Assembly: GCA_016708785.1 (NCBI GenBank)
Contig: JADJFC010000011.1
Location: 68,623-132,622, forward strand
Direction: 5' to 3'
DNA: 64,000 bases
From: Bacteroidota bacterium
Lineage (GTDB): Bacteria > Bacteroidota > Bacteroidia > AKYH767-A > 2013-40CM-41-45
Position numbers and translations under genes: made by a program. Positions 10,530 to 19,836 of this stretch are shown in pieces (the stretch's first letter is position 1; each line of letters begins with the position of its first letter). The notes beneath the pieces are model-generated. The model had not been told where the DNA came from, searched no databases, and was given only the letters and a program-made list of their open reading frames with translations.

Positions 10530-10696
10530 GTTGTTTTTAGGATTAGGGAGAGAGGTTGTTCATTATTAGTAAAGCGAATATGTGAAAGTTTTTGGCTTGT
10601 GCAACCAGGATTCACCTATTTTCCTGCAAAATCGCTCATTTAAACGATTTTAAGGGAAATTCATGGAAATTTGTCTGCGAATTCCGATAAATAATT

Positions 10697-10704
10697 TACT
10701 TTTG
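10697..10704 (+). promoter_or_regulatory. Bacteroidota-type -7 promoter box
   Basis: TACTTTTG fits the Bacteroidota -7 consensus TAnnTTTG exactly. A TTTG at 10670-10673 is placed as the upstream -33 element. The start codon of the response regulator lies 22 bases downstream of the box. Confidence 0.6.
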
Positions 10705-10726
10705 CAAACCAAAATACGCTTCCATT

Positions 10727-11162
10727 ATGAGTTCAATTAAACTGACATTTACACCGACAGCACCAAGAAAACTAGGAACAATATTCGTAGTTGACGATAA
10801 TCCTTTAGAACTTGGTATGCTCATGGATTATTTTGACAAATATCCGGGAATTGAAGTTGTTGGATTTGCCAATGGCGATGAGTGCGTAAAGCATATTGTA
10901 ATGTCAAGTATTTTTCCTGACATGATCCTGATGGATTATTTTTTGGATTCGGAAATTGCACACTCAAAAGATGGCCTGGAAATCCTTGTCAAATTAAAAG
11001 AGATCTGTCCTAATACAGCGATCATCATGCATACCGGTGTTGAGAACCAACGCATCATTGAACTGGCAAGAAAAAGGTGCTTACGATTACATCGTTAAAG
11101 GCGCTGAAGGTTATAAGAAGCTTGATTCAATTATTGAGAAGGAATTTATTTTGTCGAATTAA
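10727..11162 (+). CDS. Single-domain response regulator (CheY-like), frameshifted
   Basis: A receiver domain with acidic residues in FVVDDN, the phospho-acceptor Asp in DMILMDYFL and the switch Thr in IIMHTG. The frame breaks in an A5 run at 11071-11075 and stops at 11098. Removing one A restores KGAYDYIVKGAEGYKKLDSI, which holds the conserved Lys and alpha5, and stops at 11160-11162. The rejoined protein is about 144 residues with no output domain, so it probably acts through protein contacts or as a phosphorelay partner. No histidine kinase is adjacent. An IS element lies about 150 bases downstream. Confidence 0.85.
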
Positions 11163-11321
11163 AATAAAAATTATTCTATTTTCTGATTTCAAAAAAAAAT
11201 TTAATTATTGTTATTTTTCAGTCTTCATCCCGTAAATAGGGCCTTTTGACGACTATTAATTGTTTAAATAATTAAAAAATTTCAACATTTTCAATATTAT
11301 TCAATTCATTTTGGATGTTGT

Positions 11322-12572
11322 CTATTTCCTAGTTGGAATTTTCTCAAGTGATTTTTTACTGAGTTGATTTTTGATAGCTTCTTGTAATTTATTTAAGTGT
11401 TTAAAGTTATGAATTTTATTGAGATTGTTTTCTAATTCTAATAAAGCAGATGCAACCCATCTTTGTCGCTGATTACTGTTGGACCAACGTTTCACATTTC
11501 GCACATATTTCGCCATCTGTGAGTTTAAACTTTCAATACAATTTGTTGTTCCCAGGCTTCGAGAAAATATTTGCGCCACTTTCAACTTATGAAGTGTTAG
11601 GGTTTCTTCTATACCTTCCAGTAGTGAATTGGCCGCATTTTGGTTAATTTTCAGAAGCTCCTTGTGAATGCTCATCAGGATTGATTTTGCTTTTTGATAA
11701 TCAGGCTCTCGATAAGCATTCTGAATTTTTGTTTTAAAATTTGATTTGTCACGATCACTTAAATAACTCAAAACATTTTCTCGTTTATGCCACTGACAGC
11801 GTTGAATTACGACCTTCTTTCCGAACACATCTGTTACTGCTTTGTGCAGACCTTTACTGCCATCTATTATTACTAACAATCCGTGTGTAAACGTGAACTT
11901 TTTGTTGATTATTTGCTTTAACAACTGACTGATGGCTCTGCTGTTTTCACTCGAGGTTTGAATAAAACCGACAGGTATTTTTATCCCTTTATCTGTTATT
12001 CCTAGAGCTACAACCATTTGTTCACTTGCCAAATATTTTCCATCAATCAAAAGCGCAACAAAATTATGATCCTCATAAGTTCGTTCACAAAAATGTTTGA
12101 AGGCTTCTTCGCTTTGTTCTTTAAATTCTCGGCTAACTTGACTAGAACTTAATCCAAAACTTTCTGCCAGATGCTCTGTTACTTTCTTATAATCGCGGGT
12201 ACTAATGCCATGTAGTACTTTTTTCAGAACCTCCTCGTTAGGTTCTTCGATTTGTTTGAATTTTTCGATCCCTGGTAATGGAATACATTTTCCACTGGAT
12301 GCCTCCCGAATCCGAGGGATTTCAACCGGCAATTTGTGATCTCCAAGTTTGACGCTTCCCGGATTAAAACCATGGCGATAATACTTTTTTTGACCTGTCA
12401 AGGCATGTTCGTACCGATCTCCTGTCTTTTCTCGAATAATTTCTTCGAAAATCTGGTTAATCATGATTCGGCTCATTTCAAAATGGTTCATGACCATTTC
12501 AAATTTGATGTCAACTGGTTGTTCGTAAAACCAGTTGATGTTTTCTCGCTGAACTTTTGTAGTTTTGCTCAT
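11322..12572 (-). CDS. IS256-family (mutator type) transposase
   Basis: A DDE transposase of about 416 residues from the first ATG. The frame can be extended 12 residues upstream to a TTG. The catalytic residues, numbered from the TTG, are Asp189 in LLIDGKY, Asp249 in VIIDGSKG and Glu359 in NCIESLNSQ. The C-x2-H signature of the family is present as RCQWHKRENV (271-280). Length and motif order match intact IS256 transposases, so the copy may be active. It is one of the longer genes here without a frameshift. Confidence 0.92.
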   Translation of the reverse strand: MSKTTKVQRENINWFYEQPVDIKFEMVMNHFEMSRIMINQIFEEIIREKTGDRYEHALTGQKKYYRHGFNPGSVKLGDHKLPVEIPRIREASSGKCIPLPGIEKFKQIEEPNEEVLKKVLHGISTRDYKKVTEHLAESFGLSSSQVSREFKEQSEEAFKHFCERTYEDHNFVALLIDGKYLASEQMVVALGITDKGIKIPVGFIQTSSENSRAISQLLKQIINKKFTFTHGLLVIIDGSKGLHKAVTDVFGKKVVIQRCQWHKRENVLSYLSDRDKSNFKTKIQNAYREPDYQKAKSILMSIHKELLKINQNAANSLLEGIEETLTLHKLKVAQIFSRSLGTTNCIESLNSQMAKYVRNVKRWSNSNQRQRWVASALLELENNLNKIHNFKHLNKLQEAIKNQLSKKSLEKIPTRK

Positions 12573-12632
12573 GGTAGTTTGATTTTGGATTTTTAGTGTA
12601 CAAACCAAAAATACTCAATTTCAAACCACTTG

Positions 12633-12666
12633 CTTAGCAGCAATTTAGTTTGCTGCTAAGTTTTTT
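12633..12666 (+). terminator. Intrinsic terminator at the upstream edge of the IS transposase
   Basis: A perfect 11-base stem (12633-12643 with 12650-12660), a six-base loop and a T6 tail at 12661-12666. It points on the plus strand, outward from the IS and antisense to the transposase. It sits between the transposase start and the IS end, a place where hairpins in insertion sequences often block transcription read-through from the flank. Confidence 0.75.
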
Positions 12667-12747
12667 CAACTAACTTTGGGACAACCTCTTCTGCTATTTA
12701 AAAATTGTAATTTTCAACTAAATGTAATAATTATTTATTTAACTTTT

Positions 12748-13601
12748 TTACTTTTTAAATATCAATGGGTCTTTGAACCTCTGAGGTAGGTAAAACCGAG
12801 CCCCGAAATTAATTCCATAGATTAGAGAGGTCATCCCGTAAGCATTGCCCGAGCTTGTTTCATTTTCATATTGGTTTTCCAATGCTGCAAATCCTATTAA
12901 AAGGTCAGTTGTTGGAGAAACTGTATAACCGCCATTAAGGTTTACTGACCAAGTGAACTTTGAGCCTACTCCGAATCCTCCACAATCTGCCCTGAACTCT
13001 ATCGGAAATCTTGGATTGAAATAATAATGTGCTTGAATACCAAATATAGGATCAAAAAAATATTCCTTCTCATTTATTTCAGAATAATTTTTTATCCCAT
13101 TCACTGATCCGAATATATAATAATAAGTATACCTGAACCCTACATAAGGATCGACGATCAAGTTTTCATTCAGCCTCAAGCGCATACCTGACTTCAATTC
13201 AAATATACTTTTTTTCATTGAAGGGTTGGCTGATACGCTACTGAAACCATTGTCAGTTGTCCAAATTGACTTTTCAATTTCATTGTAAGTATAGATGTAC
13301 AAAGGTGCTGCAAAAAATTTCCCCTTGGAGACTTCGGCCGCCATCATAAATGTTCCATGCAGTGTTTTCAGAAAATCGGCTGTCCCGATTCCAAAATCCT
13401 CTGAGAGGTTTTTAGATTGAACATGTCCATCGATTATTGGTGCCAGCAAGAAAGGAGTAAGTGAACAATTCCATTTATCGGGATTACCTTTGGGATAATA
13501 TTTGGAGCCCTGATCCTGAGAGAATATAAAGTTATTGCAGACAAAGTCAAGATTATCGTAATAACGCCAGTAAAAATTGGAACACTTTTTCTCAAATTCA
13601 T
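12748..13601 (-). CDS. Outer-membrane beta-barrel protein (frameshifted at signal peptide)
   Basis: The downstream frame is rich in alternating aromatic/polar strands (TPFLLAPIIDGHVQSKN, RLNENLIVDPYVGFRYTYYY, LLIGFAALENQYENE). It ends in a strand typical of barrels (INFGARFYLPQRF). This frame is open from the rhodanese gene upstream and would give a 473-residue fusion. However, a good signal peptide (MNLRKSV, a hydrophobic core, then ITLYS) starts at an ATG at 13601 in the +1 frame. It meets the barrel frame near 13518-13526, at QDQGSKYYPKG. I therefore read it as a separate exported barrel of about 285 residues with one lost base. Substrate unknown. Confidence 0.65.
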
Positions 13602-13630
13602 ATTTGCACTTCAAAGTGAAGTATTGCTGA

Positions 13631-14139
13631 CTATCCGAAACGAGTAATTTCTCCCGGTCTAATTCATATGACCATGGACAACCGGCGTTTTTCCATCCAT
13701 TCATCATTCGTTTCCCGATAAAAACGTTTTCCTGATCTTCAATAATATCTCCTTCAAAGCCATCTATAATTTGGTACACGTTACTGTACCCCTCTTTTGC
13801 AAGCATGTTTATAGCAATTGCACTACGGCCACCCGACCGACACATTAGCATCAAGGTGTCATCCGGTTTTGCGACTGTTTTTACACGTGTTACAAAGTCT
13901 GCCAGAGGAACCATAGGGTACTTTCTTTTTTCCGAATTCCATTTATAAGACTGGATAGCAACCGGAATTTTCCAAGCCATGGGCGGATTCCCAACGAATA
14001 TAAATTCTTCAACCGTCCGCACATCAATAATCTTTACATTATGAGGCTCTGCCTTCCACATTTCATATGCTTCTTTCGCTTTTGCATAAAGACCGGGATC
14101 AGTCCGTTTTCCTTTCGGAATATTTGAATCGTTTTCCAT
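13631..14139 (-). CDS. Rhodanese-like sulfurtransferase domain protein
   Basis: A single rhodanese domain of about 165 residues with the active-site loop CRSGGRS. It has the family blocks KIIDVRTVEEFIFVGNPPMAWKIP, NVYQIIDGFEGD and MNGWKNAGCPW. Such proteins move sulfane sulfur from a donor to an acceptor through the loop Cys. The ATG at 14139 is preferred over an in-frame TTG ten codons upstream. The C-terminal end is uncertain. The frame has no stop before the barrel gene, but stops occur in the other frames at 13631-13633 and 13611-13613, so one small shift near 13640 is likely. It lies 139 bases after the DszB-like gene in the same direction. Confidence 0.75.
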
Positions 14140-14278
14140 ATGATTTTTATAAGTAAAGTCCATTCTCAAATGCCGAAAAAGTCAAAAATGATAGTTGACG
14201 ATTGATAAAAATTAACCGATGTCATCCACTAATGCCACCGGTTAATTTTAAATGAGTTTTCTTGATAAGCAAAATCAC

Positions 14279-15475
14279 TTATCCAACTCTGCCCCCTGAT
14301 TGAAGAGTTCCGGCTGTATGTGGAAGCTTTGAGGTTGTTCTTTTTTTCCATTCAGCTTCCAGTAATTCTCTTGCAGCTTGTTCTAAAATATCAGGTGCAG
14401 CCCATTCATTTACATCGAAATCGTTTTTAATATAACCTTTTTTAAGCATGAAGTTTTTACCCCTTTCAACTGATGCTAAATTTAGTGGCGACAGATTAGG
14501 AACCATATCTACATCTTTGATTCCACGGTAAGTATCTTCAACATCCAAATAATAAGTTTGACGGTCAAGTATTCCGGCAGCTGCATGTTTGTTTTCGTTG
14601 GCCCAACGACCTACTCTGATCATCCCTTTCATAAAAGCAACAGCTAACTCAGGATGCTCATTATACATCACATCACCGCATGTAATTGCAGCAGGAATAT
14701 TAGCTATTTGCAGGCGCCAATCAGGATACTTAGATAAATCTTCTATGATAGCGAACTTTCCTGTTGCTTCAGTTAGTACACTCAAAACTTTACTTTGGCT
14801 GTACATCGCATCAATTACTCCTTTTTCAAGTGCGGTTTCCAAAGGACGGAAAGCTAAGTCATGTTTGTGATCCCGCTGAAGCCAAAGATCAGATGGATTA
14901 TACATAGGTTCCAGCATTTTTGCATCATTGTACCAATCATCAGCATAAGGGAATTCTACCAATTCAATATCTTTCATGGTCATGCCATTCATTCGTAACA
15001 TCAACTCAATACCTTGATGTTCCTGTATGCGCCACCAGTCATTTTTGATTTGGTTCATACTTTTTGAAATGCCAATTTTTTGCCTTTCAAGTCACTCATC
15101 CTAAAAATGTCATCTTTGGCACGCACAATCATTACACCCCCTTCATGCGCCACATGTGTGACACCAAGCAGTTTTGTTCTGCGAATGTCAGCATGAACGT
15201 GAATAGGAGAAACAACCCACCAAAGCGAATAAGGTTATCTAGGTTATGTATGTAATGGGGTACCAATCGTTCTCACGTTTGTTGCGGAAATAATCGTACG
15301 TAACACCAAGCTTTTTGTATTCTTCTTGGGTCCATCCTAATTCCTGATCAACATTACTAGCTGACACTAATGGACAGTTGGTGTAGTATACTTCTTTCCA
15401 ATTTAGCGGGACGACATTTAATTTTGTGTTTGCAAAAGTTGTAACTTTTACTTCTTTTTTTTCCATCGTTTCCAT
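14279..15475 (-). pseudogene. DszB/NMT1-like substrate-binding protein, broken by three frameshifts
   Basis: Pieces in three frames rebuild one protein of about 400 residues. The N-terminus has VYYTNCPLVSASNVDQELGW, like the Cys-containing start of DszB (2-hydroxybiphenyl-2-sulfinate desulfinase: LTYSNCP). The middle holds SPIHVHADIRRTKLLGVTH and VRAKDDIFRMSDLKGKKLAF. The C-terminus has VNEWAAPDILEQA, like DszB. Losses are placed in a C4 run at 15257-15260, at 15210-15212 and in a T5 run at 15061-15065. Such proteins bind or desulfinate sulfur compounds, or serve ABC transporters. No permease or ATPase is adjacent. The rhodanese next door suggests sulfur metabolism. Confidence 0.65.
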
Positions 15476-15767
15476 TGAGTTATGAGTTTAATCGCATATT
15501 CCAAAAACCGGTGGAAAATATGCTCTGTTAAAATGACAGACCCGGATGTCTGCTAAAGTCCACCCAGTAAAGTAAAAACTGTCAGGACCTTCTCCAATAC
15601 ATAGGTAAAGTTCCTGCATTTAAAAAATTTACGGATGACTTAAATCATTAAAAATTGCGATTTATATTAAATACTCATTGATAGGTATCCAAGTCTAATA
15701 AATTAATGGATGTCTCAAAAGAACTTATTGGAATTGTTATAATGGAAATTAACGGAAAATTTGAAAA

Positions 15768-16521
15768 CTAAAGTACACCGTTTTCTAGAAGTTCAATAAC
15801 AACTTCATGTGTTGTTGACTTGTTGGTTTTTTTCAAAATATTCCGACGATGTGTATTCACGGTATGAATACTTACAAATAGTTTCTCCGATATCTGATCA
15901 CTGTCAAATCCGGAAGCAATGAGTTTTAAAATCTCAAGTTCGCGATCAGAAAATACATGCCCGATTTGAAGAAGCGAAGCATCCGGATAACGGAAACAAC
16001 TTAAATCTTCCCCATTGTAAAAATGATTACCATGTTTGACGAGATTGAAATCCGACAAATCTGTTAATACCAAAATTGTATACACTGTTTTGACAGGAAT
16101 ATCACTGTAAAAAATATATCCTTGAAAAAGCAAATTCAAAAATGTTCCCTCACCATTCTTTATCATGAAATGTGTTGATATAAGTGAACGCCCTTTCCCT
16201 TTTAGCAAAAGATCATGACCCACTTTGATATATTTTGTTTTCACCAAACTATATCTTGCCTGATCTTTTGGAAGTGTTCTTTGAATAAAGGTTGACAAAT
16301 CCATCGCTTCAGGCTTCACTCCTAAAATTGTTTCACTTCCATTACTTGTAAAAAGTATTTTCAATTTTATTATATCACCCACATAAAAAACTGCTTATTG
16401 CGATCAAGCTTTTTTCCATTTCAATTATAATAGGATCGAGCCGATCTATTCTTTCAAATCCCTGATCAATATATGTATTAATGAAATTATTAAACATCAA
16501 ATAGTCAGGATGAATTTTCAT
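15768..16521 (-). CDS. LuxR-family regulator with PAS-like N-terminal domain (frameshifted)
   Basis: The C-terminus is a LuxR helix-turn-helix (FSDRELEILKLIASGF, then KLFVSIHTVNTHRRNILKKT). The N-terminal half has the PAS-like pattern of a Bacteroidota regulator family: GDIIKLKILFTSNGSE, then LVKTKYIKVGHDLLLKGKG, then FLNLLFQGYIFYSDIPVKT. The frame holding these opens with GTG at 16382. An ATG at 16521 in another frame encodes MKIHPDYLMFNNFINTYIDQ and leads into it after removal of one base from the A6 (minus-strand T6) run at 16385-16390. The joined protein is about 250 residues. It may control the minus-strand sulfur group that follows it. The signal is unknown. Confidence 0.75.
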
Positions 16522-16646
16522 GAGTTAGAAGTATGGTCTTAGAATTATTACAAGGTACTAAAAATTGAAGGGTAAAATCAAGTTTTTTAATGCCTATAAT
16601 CGTACTTTTTATATTGATAAATCAAAATTTAATCCGGAAATATTGC

Positions 16647-16654
16647 TATTTTTG
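16647..16654 (+). promoter_or_regulatory. Bacteroidota-type -7 promoter box
   Basis: TATTTTTG matches TAnnTTTG and lies 27 bases before the ATG of the DUF2911 gene. A clear -33 element is not evident. Confidence 0.5.
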
Positions 16655-16681
16655 CCTCCTAACAAATTCAAATGAATAAAC

Positions 16682-17548
16682 ATGAAAATTAAATCTCTCA
16701 CACGCACACTTGCATTATTATTAATAGTGCAGTTTACCTCTTCGCTTCAAATGAATGCGCAGGCTCTAAAGACACCGGCTCCAAGTCCGTTGCAAACAAT
16801 TGATCAGGCTTTTGCTTTATCAAATATGAAAATTGAATATTCCAGACCAAGTGTGAAAGGTCGTGTTATATTCGGCGACCTTGTACCTTTCGGAAAGATC
16901 TGGCGTACCGGTGCTAACTCTGCAACTAAGATCACTTTCGGTGATGATGTAAAAGTTGAAGGCCTTGCACTTAAAGCCGGAACCTACGCAATGTACACGA
17001 TCCCTAACAAAGACAGCTGGGAAATTTTATTCTACAAAGATCTTACTTTAGGTGGAAATGTTGCTGACTACAAAGCTGCAGACGAAGTGCTCCGCGTGAA
17101 AGGAAAAGTAGCTGCATCTTCTTCAAAAGTTGAAACGTTTACAATCAATATTACTGACATGTCAGCTATTTCTGCTAATGTTGAATTTGCATGGGACATG
17201 ACAAAAGTATCATTCAATGTAACAACCGAAATTGATGAGAAAGTAATGAAAAACATAGATGCGGCTCTTGAAAAAGATTCTCGTCCATATTTTCAGGCAG
17301 CAAATTACTACTATGAAAATAACAAAGACCTTACTAAAGCTCTAGCTTGGGTAAATACTGCAATCGAACAAAATCCAAAAGCGTACTGGATGTCACACTT
17401 GAAAGCAAAAATTCAGGTGAAGATGAAAGATTCAAAAGGCGCTATTGAGTCTGCAGAAAAATCAATGGCATTGGCGAAAGAAGATGGCAATGATGATTAT
17501 GTTAAACTAAATGAAAAACTGATCAAAGACGCTAAAGGCGGGAAATAA
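16682..17548 (+). CDS. Secreted DUF2911 domain protein
   Basis: A 288-residue protein with a signal peptide ending near MNAQA. The DUF2911 domain follows (about 40-190) with its hallmark blocks SRPSVKGRVIFGDLVPFGKIWRTGANSATKI (positions about 53-83), LKAGTYAMYTIP and WEILFYKD. A C-terminal TPR-like helical segment covers about 200-280 (AANYYYENNKDLTKALAWVN). DUF2911 proteins are common in Bacteroidota and have no assigned biochemical function. This gene is intact, has its own promoter box and is closed by a strong terminator, so it is probably transcribed alone. Confidence 0.88.
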   Translation: MKIKSLTRTLALLLIVQFTSSLQMNAQALKTPAPSPLQTIDQAFALSNMKIEYSRPSVKGRVIFGDLVPFGKIWRTGANSATKITFGDDVKVEGLALKAGTYAMYTIPNKDSWEILFYKDLTLGGNVADYKAADEVLRVKGKVAASSSKVETFTINITDMSAISANVEFAWDMTKVSFNVTTEIDEKVMKNIDAALEKDSRPYFQAANYYYENNKDLTKALAWVNTAIEQNPKAYWMSHLKAKIQVKMKDSKGAIESAEKSMALAKEDGNDDYVKLNEKLIKDAKGGK

Positions 17549-17577
17549 AATACGACACTAACTTTATTTTAGGTCAA

Positions 17578-17621
17578 GGGTCAAAGGTCAAGGGTAAAGC
17601 CCTAAACCTTTGACCCTTTTT
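17578..17621 (+). terminator. Intrinsic terminator after the DUF2911 gene
   Basis: A perfect 11-base stem pairs 17578-17588 with 17606-17616 and is followed by T5. The left arm partly repeats itself (GGTCAAGGGTCAAAGGTCAAGGG), so alternative pairings exist. Confidence 0.88.
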
Positions 17622-17670
17622 AATATCTATTCTGTTTTCATAAATCCGAAATATTCAAACACTAAGATCA

Positions 17671-17874
17671 CTAAGTTTTTAGCCCCGAATTCACGAATGA
17701 ATTATTTTTCTATTCGTGAATTCGTGGCTAAAATATTAGTGTTCTAAGTTTTTAGCCCCGAATTCACGAATGAATTATTTTTCTATTCGTGAATTCGTGG
17801 CTAAAATATTAGTGTTCTAAGTTTTTAGCCACGAATTCACGAATGAATTCTTTTTATTTCTGAATTCGTGGCTC
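17671..17874. repeat. Three-copy 73-bp tandem repeat with internal palindrome
   Basis: The copies start at 17671, 17744 and 17817. The first two are virtually identical and the third is diverged and shorter. Each unit contains a long inverted repeat: GCC(C/A)CGAATTCACGAAT on the left pairs with ATTCGTGAATTCGTGGC on the right. In copies 1 and 2 the left arm has one C where perfect pairing needs A. Copy 3 has the A but a decayed right arm. The core resembles an intergenic repeat I recall from many environmental bacterial genomes, which is unverified here. No protein is encoded. Confidence 0.9.
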
Positions 17875-17931
17875 AGTCTTGAAAAACAAACATACGAGTT
17901 CATTAAAATTCAGCACAAGAACTCTTAACAA

Positions 17932-17971
17932 ATCTGCGGTTATTCTGCGTGATCAGCGAAATCTGCGGGAG
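17932..17971. repeat. Second dispersed-type intergenic repeat
   Basis: A 40-base stretch with three TCTGCG cores (AATCTGCGGTTATTCTGCG, then GATCAGCGAAATCTGCGGG) resembles a repeat seen between genes in many bacteria. It sits directly beside the 73-bp tandem repeat and the 3' end of the symporter gene. The gap from 17549 to 18009 holds only these repeats and the terminator. Confidence 0.55.
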
Positions 17972-18009
17972 AAAAACACAATGTTGTTAAAACTTCGAAT
18001 TACAATTCG

Positions 18010-19716
18010 CTAATTACGAATCTCAATCTTCGAATCACGAAAAACAAGAATCTGCAATAAATAAGAGAAAAACATCACAAGCAGACAACCGATAACATTC
18101 AACCAAAGAAATGCGGTAAGTTCAAGCATCCAAGATGTAAACACAAAAACCTCTGTGATCAGCGCTGCATAAAATACCGCCTTCCCTCCTACATTTTTCA
18201 TATAGAAAGCGACTACGAAAATTCCGAGAATGGTTCCATAAAAAAGTGAGCCGAGAATATTAACCGCTTCCAATAGATTTCCCATTTTTCCAGCATATAC
18301 TGCAATGATCACACAAAATATTCCCCAGCCAACTGTTGCCCAACGTGAGAAAGCCAGATAAAAATGGTTACTCTCATCGTTATTGATCAATCGCTTGTAA
18401 ACATCAACAACTGTTGTTGACGCAAGTGCATTTAATCCGCTGGCAGTTGAACCCATCGAAGCAAGAAAAATTATAGCAATCAGCAAACCAATCATGCCTA
18501 CAGGTAAATTTTTTGTGACAAAATTCAAAAAAACATAGTTAGTGTCGTTTATATCTGCAAGAGAATTGTTTTTAACCATCAGATCTGTAACTGATTTTTT
18601 TATTTCCTTCTCCTTCGATTCAGCAATTTGCAACTGAGTTCGAGCAGAATTTATCAATTCCTCATCCTTATTATCAATTCCGGTCTTAAGATCGTTTAAG
18701 TGCACCAATTTTCCACTGTGCAATTGCCTGTAATTCGTCTCCAGCGTATTATAATCATTCTTGTAGATGCTGTTCTTAATACTGTTTACCTCTACCTCAT
18801 TAAAGAAAACAGGCGGTTGATGAAATTGATAAAAAACAAATACCAAGGTACCAATCAACAAAATAAAAAACTGCATAGGTATTTTTACAAGGCCATTCAT
18901 GATCAGACCAAGTCGGCTCTGTGTAATTGAACTTCCTGTGAGATAACGGCCCACCTGTGACTGATCTGTTCCAAAATAGGACAGCTGTAGAAAAAATCCT
19001 CCGATAATTCCTGACCAGATATTATATCGATTATTCCAATCAAATGATGTGTCGATAAGATTTAGTTTCTCCATCTTACCGGCTATATGTAATGCATCAA
19101 CAAATCCGATATCGGCAGGTAGCATGTTGATGACCATAAATGCAGCGCAAAACAATCCGCCGAAAATAATGATCATCTGAAACAGTTGAGTAAACGAAAC
19201 TGCTTTTGTCCCGCCATATACAGTGTACATGATCACTATACTTCCGATGAACAAAGTTGTATAGGTAATGTTGACCCCTAAAATTGATGATAATACGATT
19301 GAAGGTGCATAAATTGTGATCCCTGTCGAGATTCCTCTTTGTATCAGAAAAAGAAAAGCCGTAAGCATTCGTGTTTTAATATCAAATCGCTTCTCTAAAT
19401 ATTCATAGGCCGTGTATACATTCAGCTTCTGAAATATTGGAATGAACGTAACACAAAGCACAATCATAGCTAGTGGCAATCCGAAATAAAATTGAAGGAA
19501 GCGCATTCCATCGCTATACGCTTGTCCGGGAGCAGAAAGAAAAGTAATAGCACTTGCCTGTGTGGCCATCACAGATAAGCCAACATGATACCAAGGAAGT
19601 TTTTTATCTGCCAGTAAAAATCCTTGAATATTCTTCGTTCCGCGGCTCTTCCACATGCCATATGACACTATTGCGAATAGTGTCACGCCCATGACTAACC
19701 AATCGATAGTGCTCAT
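18010..19716 (-). CDS. Sodium:solute symporter (SSS family)
   Basis: A 568-residue integral membrane protein with about 13 hydrophobic helices. SSS hallmarks are GFLLADKKLPWYHVGLSVMA near the N-terminus, ATQASAITFLSAPG, the FQLFQMIIIF-type helix and SYFGTDQSQVGRYL. A long loop of about 90 residues (around 320-400, rich in charged residues) lies between later helices and is absent from short family members. It should import a small solute with Na+. The solute is unknown but may be a product of the PIG-L enzyme encoded two genes upstream. The start ATG overlaps the stop of the small upstream gene (ATGA), indicating translational coupling. Confidence 0.9.
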   Translation of the reverse strand: MSTIDWLVMGVTLFAIVSYGMWKSRGTKNIQGFLLADKKLPWYHVGLSVMATQASAITFLSAPGQAYSDGMRFLQFYFGLPLAMIVLCVTFIPIFQKLNVYTAYEYLEKRFDIKTRMLTAFLFLIQRGISTGITIYAPSIVLSSILGVNITYTTLFIGSIVIMYTVYGGTKAVSFTQLFQMIIIFGGLFCAAFMVINMLPADIGFVDALHIAGKMEKLNLIDTSFDWNNRYNIWSGIIGGFFLQLSYFGTDQSQVGRYLTGSSITQSRLGLIMNGLVKIPMQFFILLIGTLVFVFYQFHQPPVFFNEVEVNSIKNSIYKNDYNTLETNYRQLHSGKLVHLNDLKTGIDNKDEELINSARTQLQIAESKEKEIKKSVTDLMVKNNSLADINDTNYVFLNFVTKNLPVGMIGLLIAIIFLASMGSTASGLNALASTTVVDVYKRLINNDESNHFYLAFSRWATVGWGIFCVIIAVYAGKMGNLLEAVNILGSLFYGTILGIFVVAFYMKNVGGKAVFYAALITEVFVFTSWMLELTAFLWLNVIGCLLVMFFSYLLQILVFRDSKIEIRN

Positions 19717-19829
19717 TTAAAATACTCTGTAAATAAGTTGTAAAACAAAATCTGAAGCACAAGAAATACAACGACGACAATATAGATCCGCCGCCAATTT
19801 TTTATTTCATGTGTTTTGTTTTCTTTCAT
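19713..19829 (-). CDS. 38-residue single-pass membrane protein coupled to the symporter
   Basis: Read on the minus strand, ATG at 19827-19829 starts a 38-residue protein with a charged N-terminus (MKENKTHEIKNWRRIY), one hydrophobic helix (IVVVVFLVLQILFYNLF) and the end TEYFK. It starts 7 bases after the PIG-L stop, and its TGA overlaps the symporter ATG as ATGA. Tight spacing on both sides and the positive-inside helix argue for a real gene. I do not recognise a named family. An accessory subunit or assembly factor for the symporter is an inference from coupling. Confidence 0.75.
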   Translation of the reverse strand: MKENKTHEIKNWRRIYIVVVVFLVLQILFYNLFTEYFK

Positions 19830-19836
19830 TCAATTC

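Larger units (their letters stand above)
11317..12685 (-). mobile_element. IS256-family insertion sequence (ends provisional)
   Basis: The element carries one transposase gene. The ends are proposed from imperfect inverted repeats. GTTGTC followed by TAGTTG is read inward from 11317. The matching GTTGTC...TTAGTTG is read inward on the minus strand from 12685. About 15 of 22 positions match, which is weak for this family, so the true borders could differ by tens of bases. I could not identify a target-site duplication. The element lies between the receiver gene and the rhodanese group and does not visibly interrupt either. Confidence 0.6.

Noticed and set aside
12748..14169. Novel rhodanese-barrel fusion protein
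   Set aside because: A signal peptide in the alternative frame at the junction makes two genes with an indel more likely; kept as a finding.
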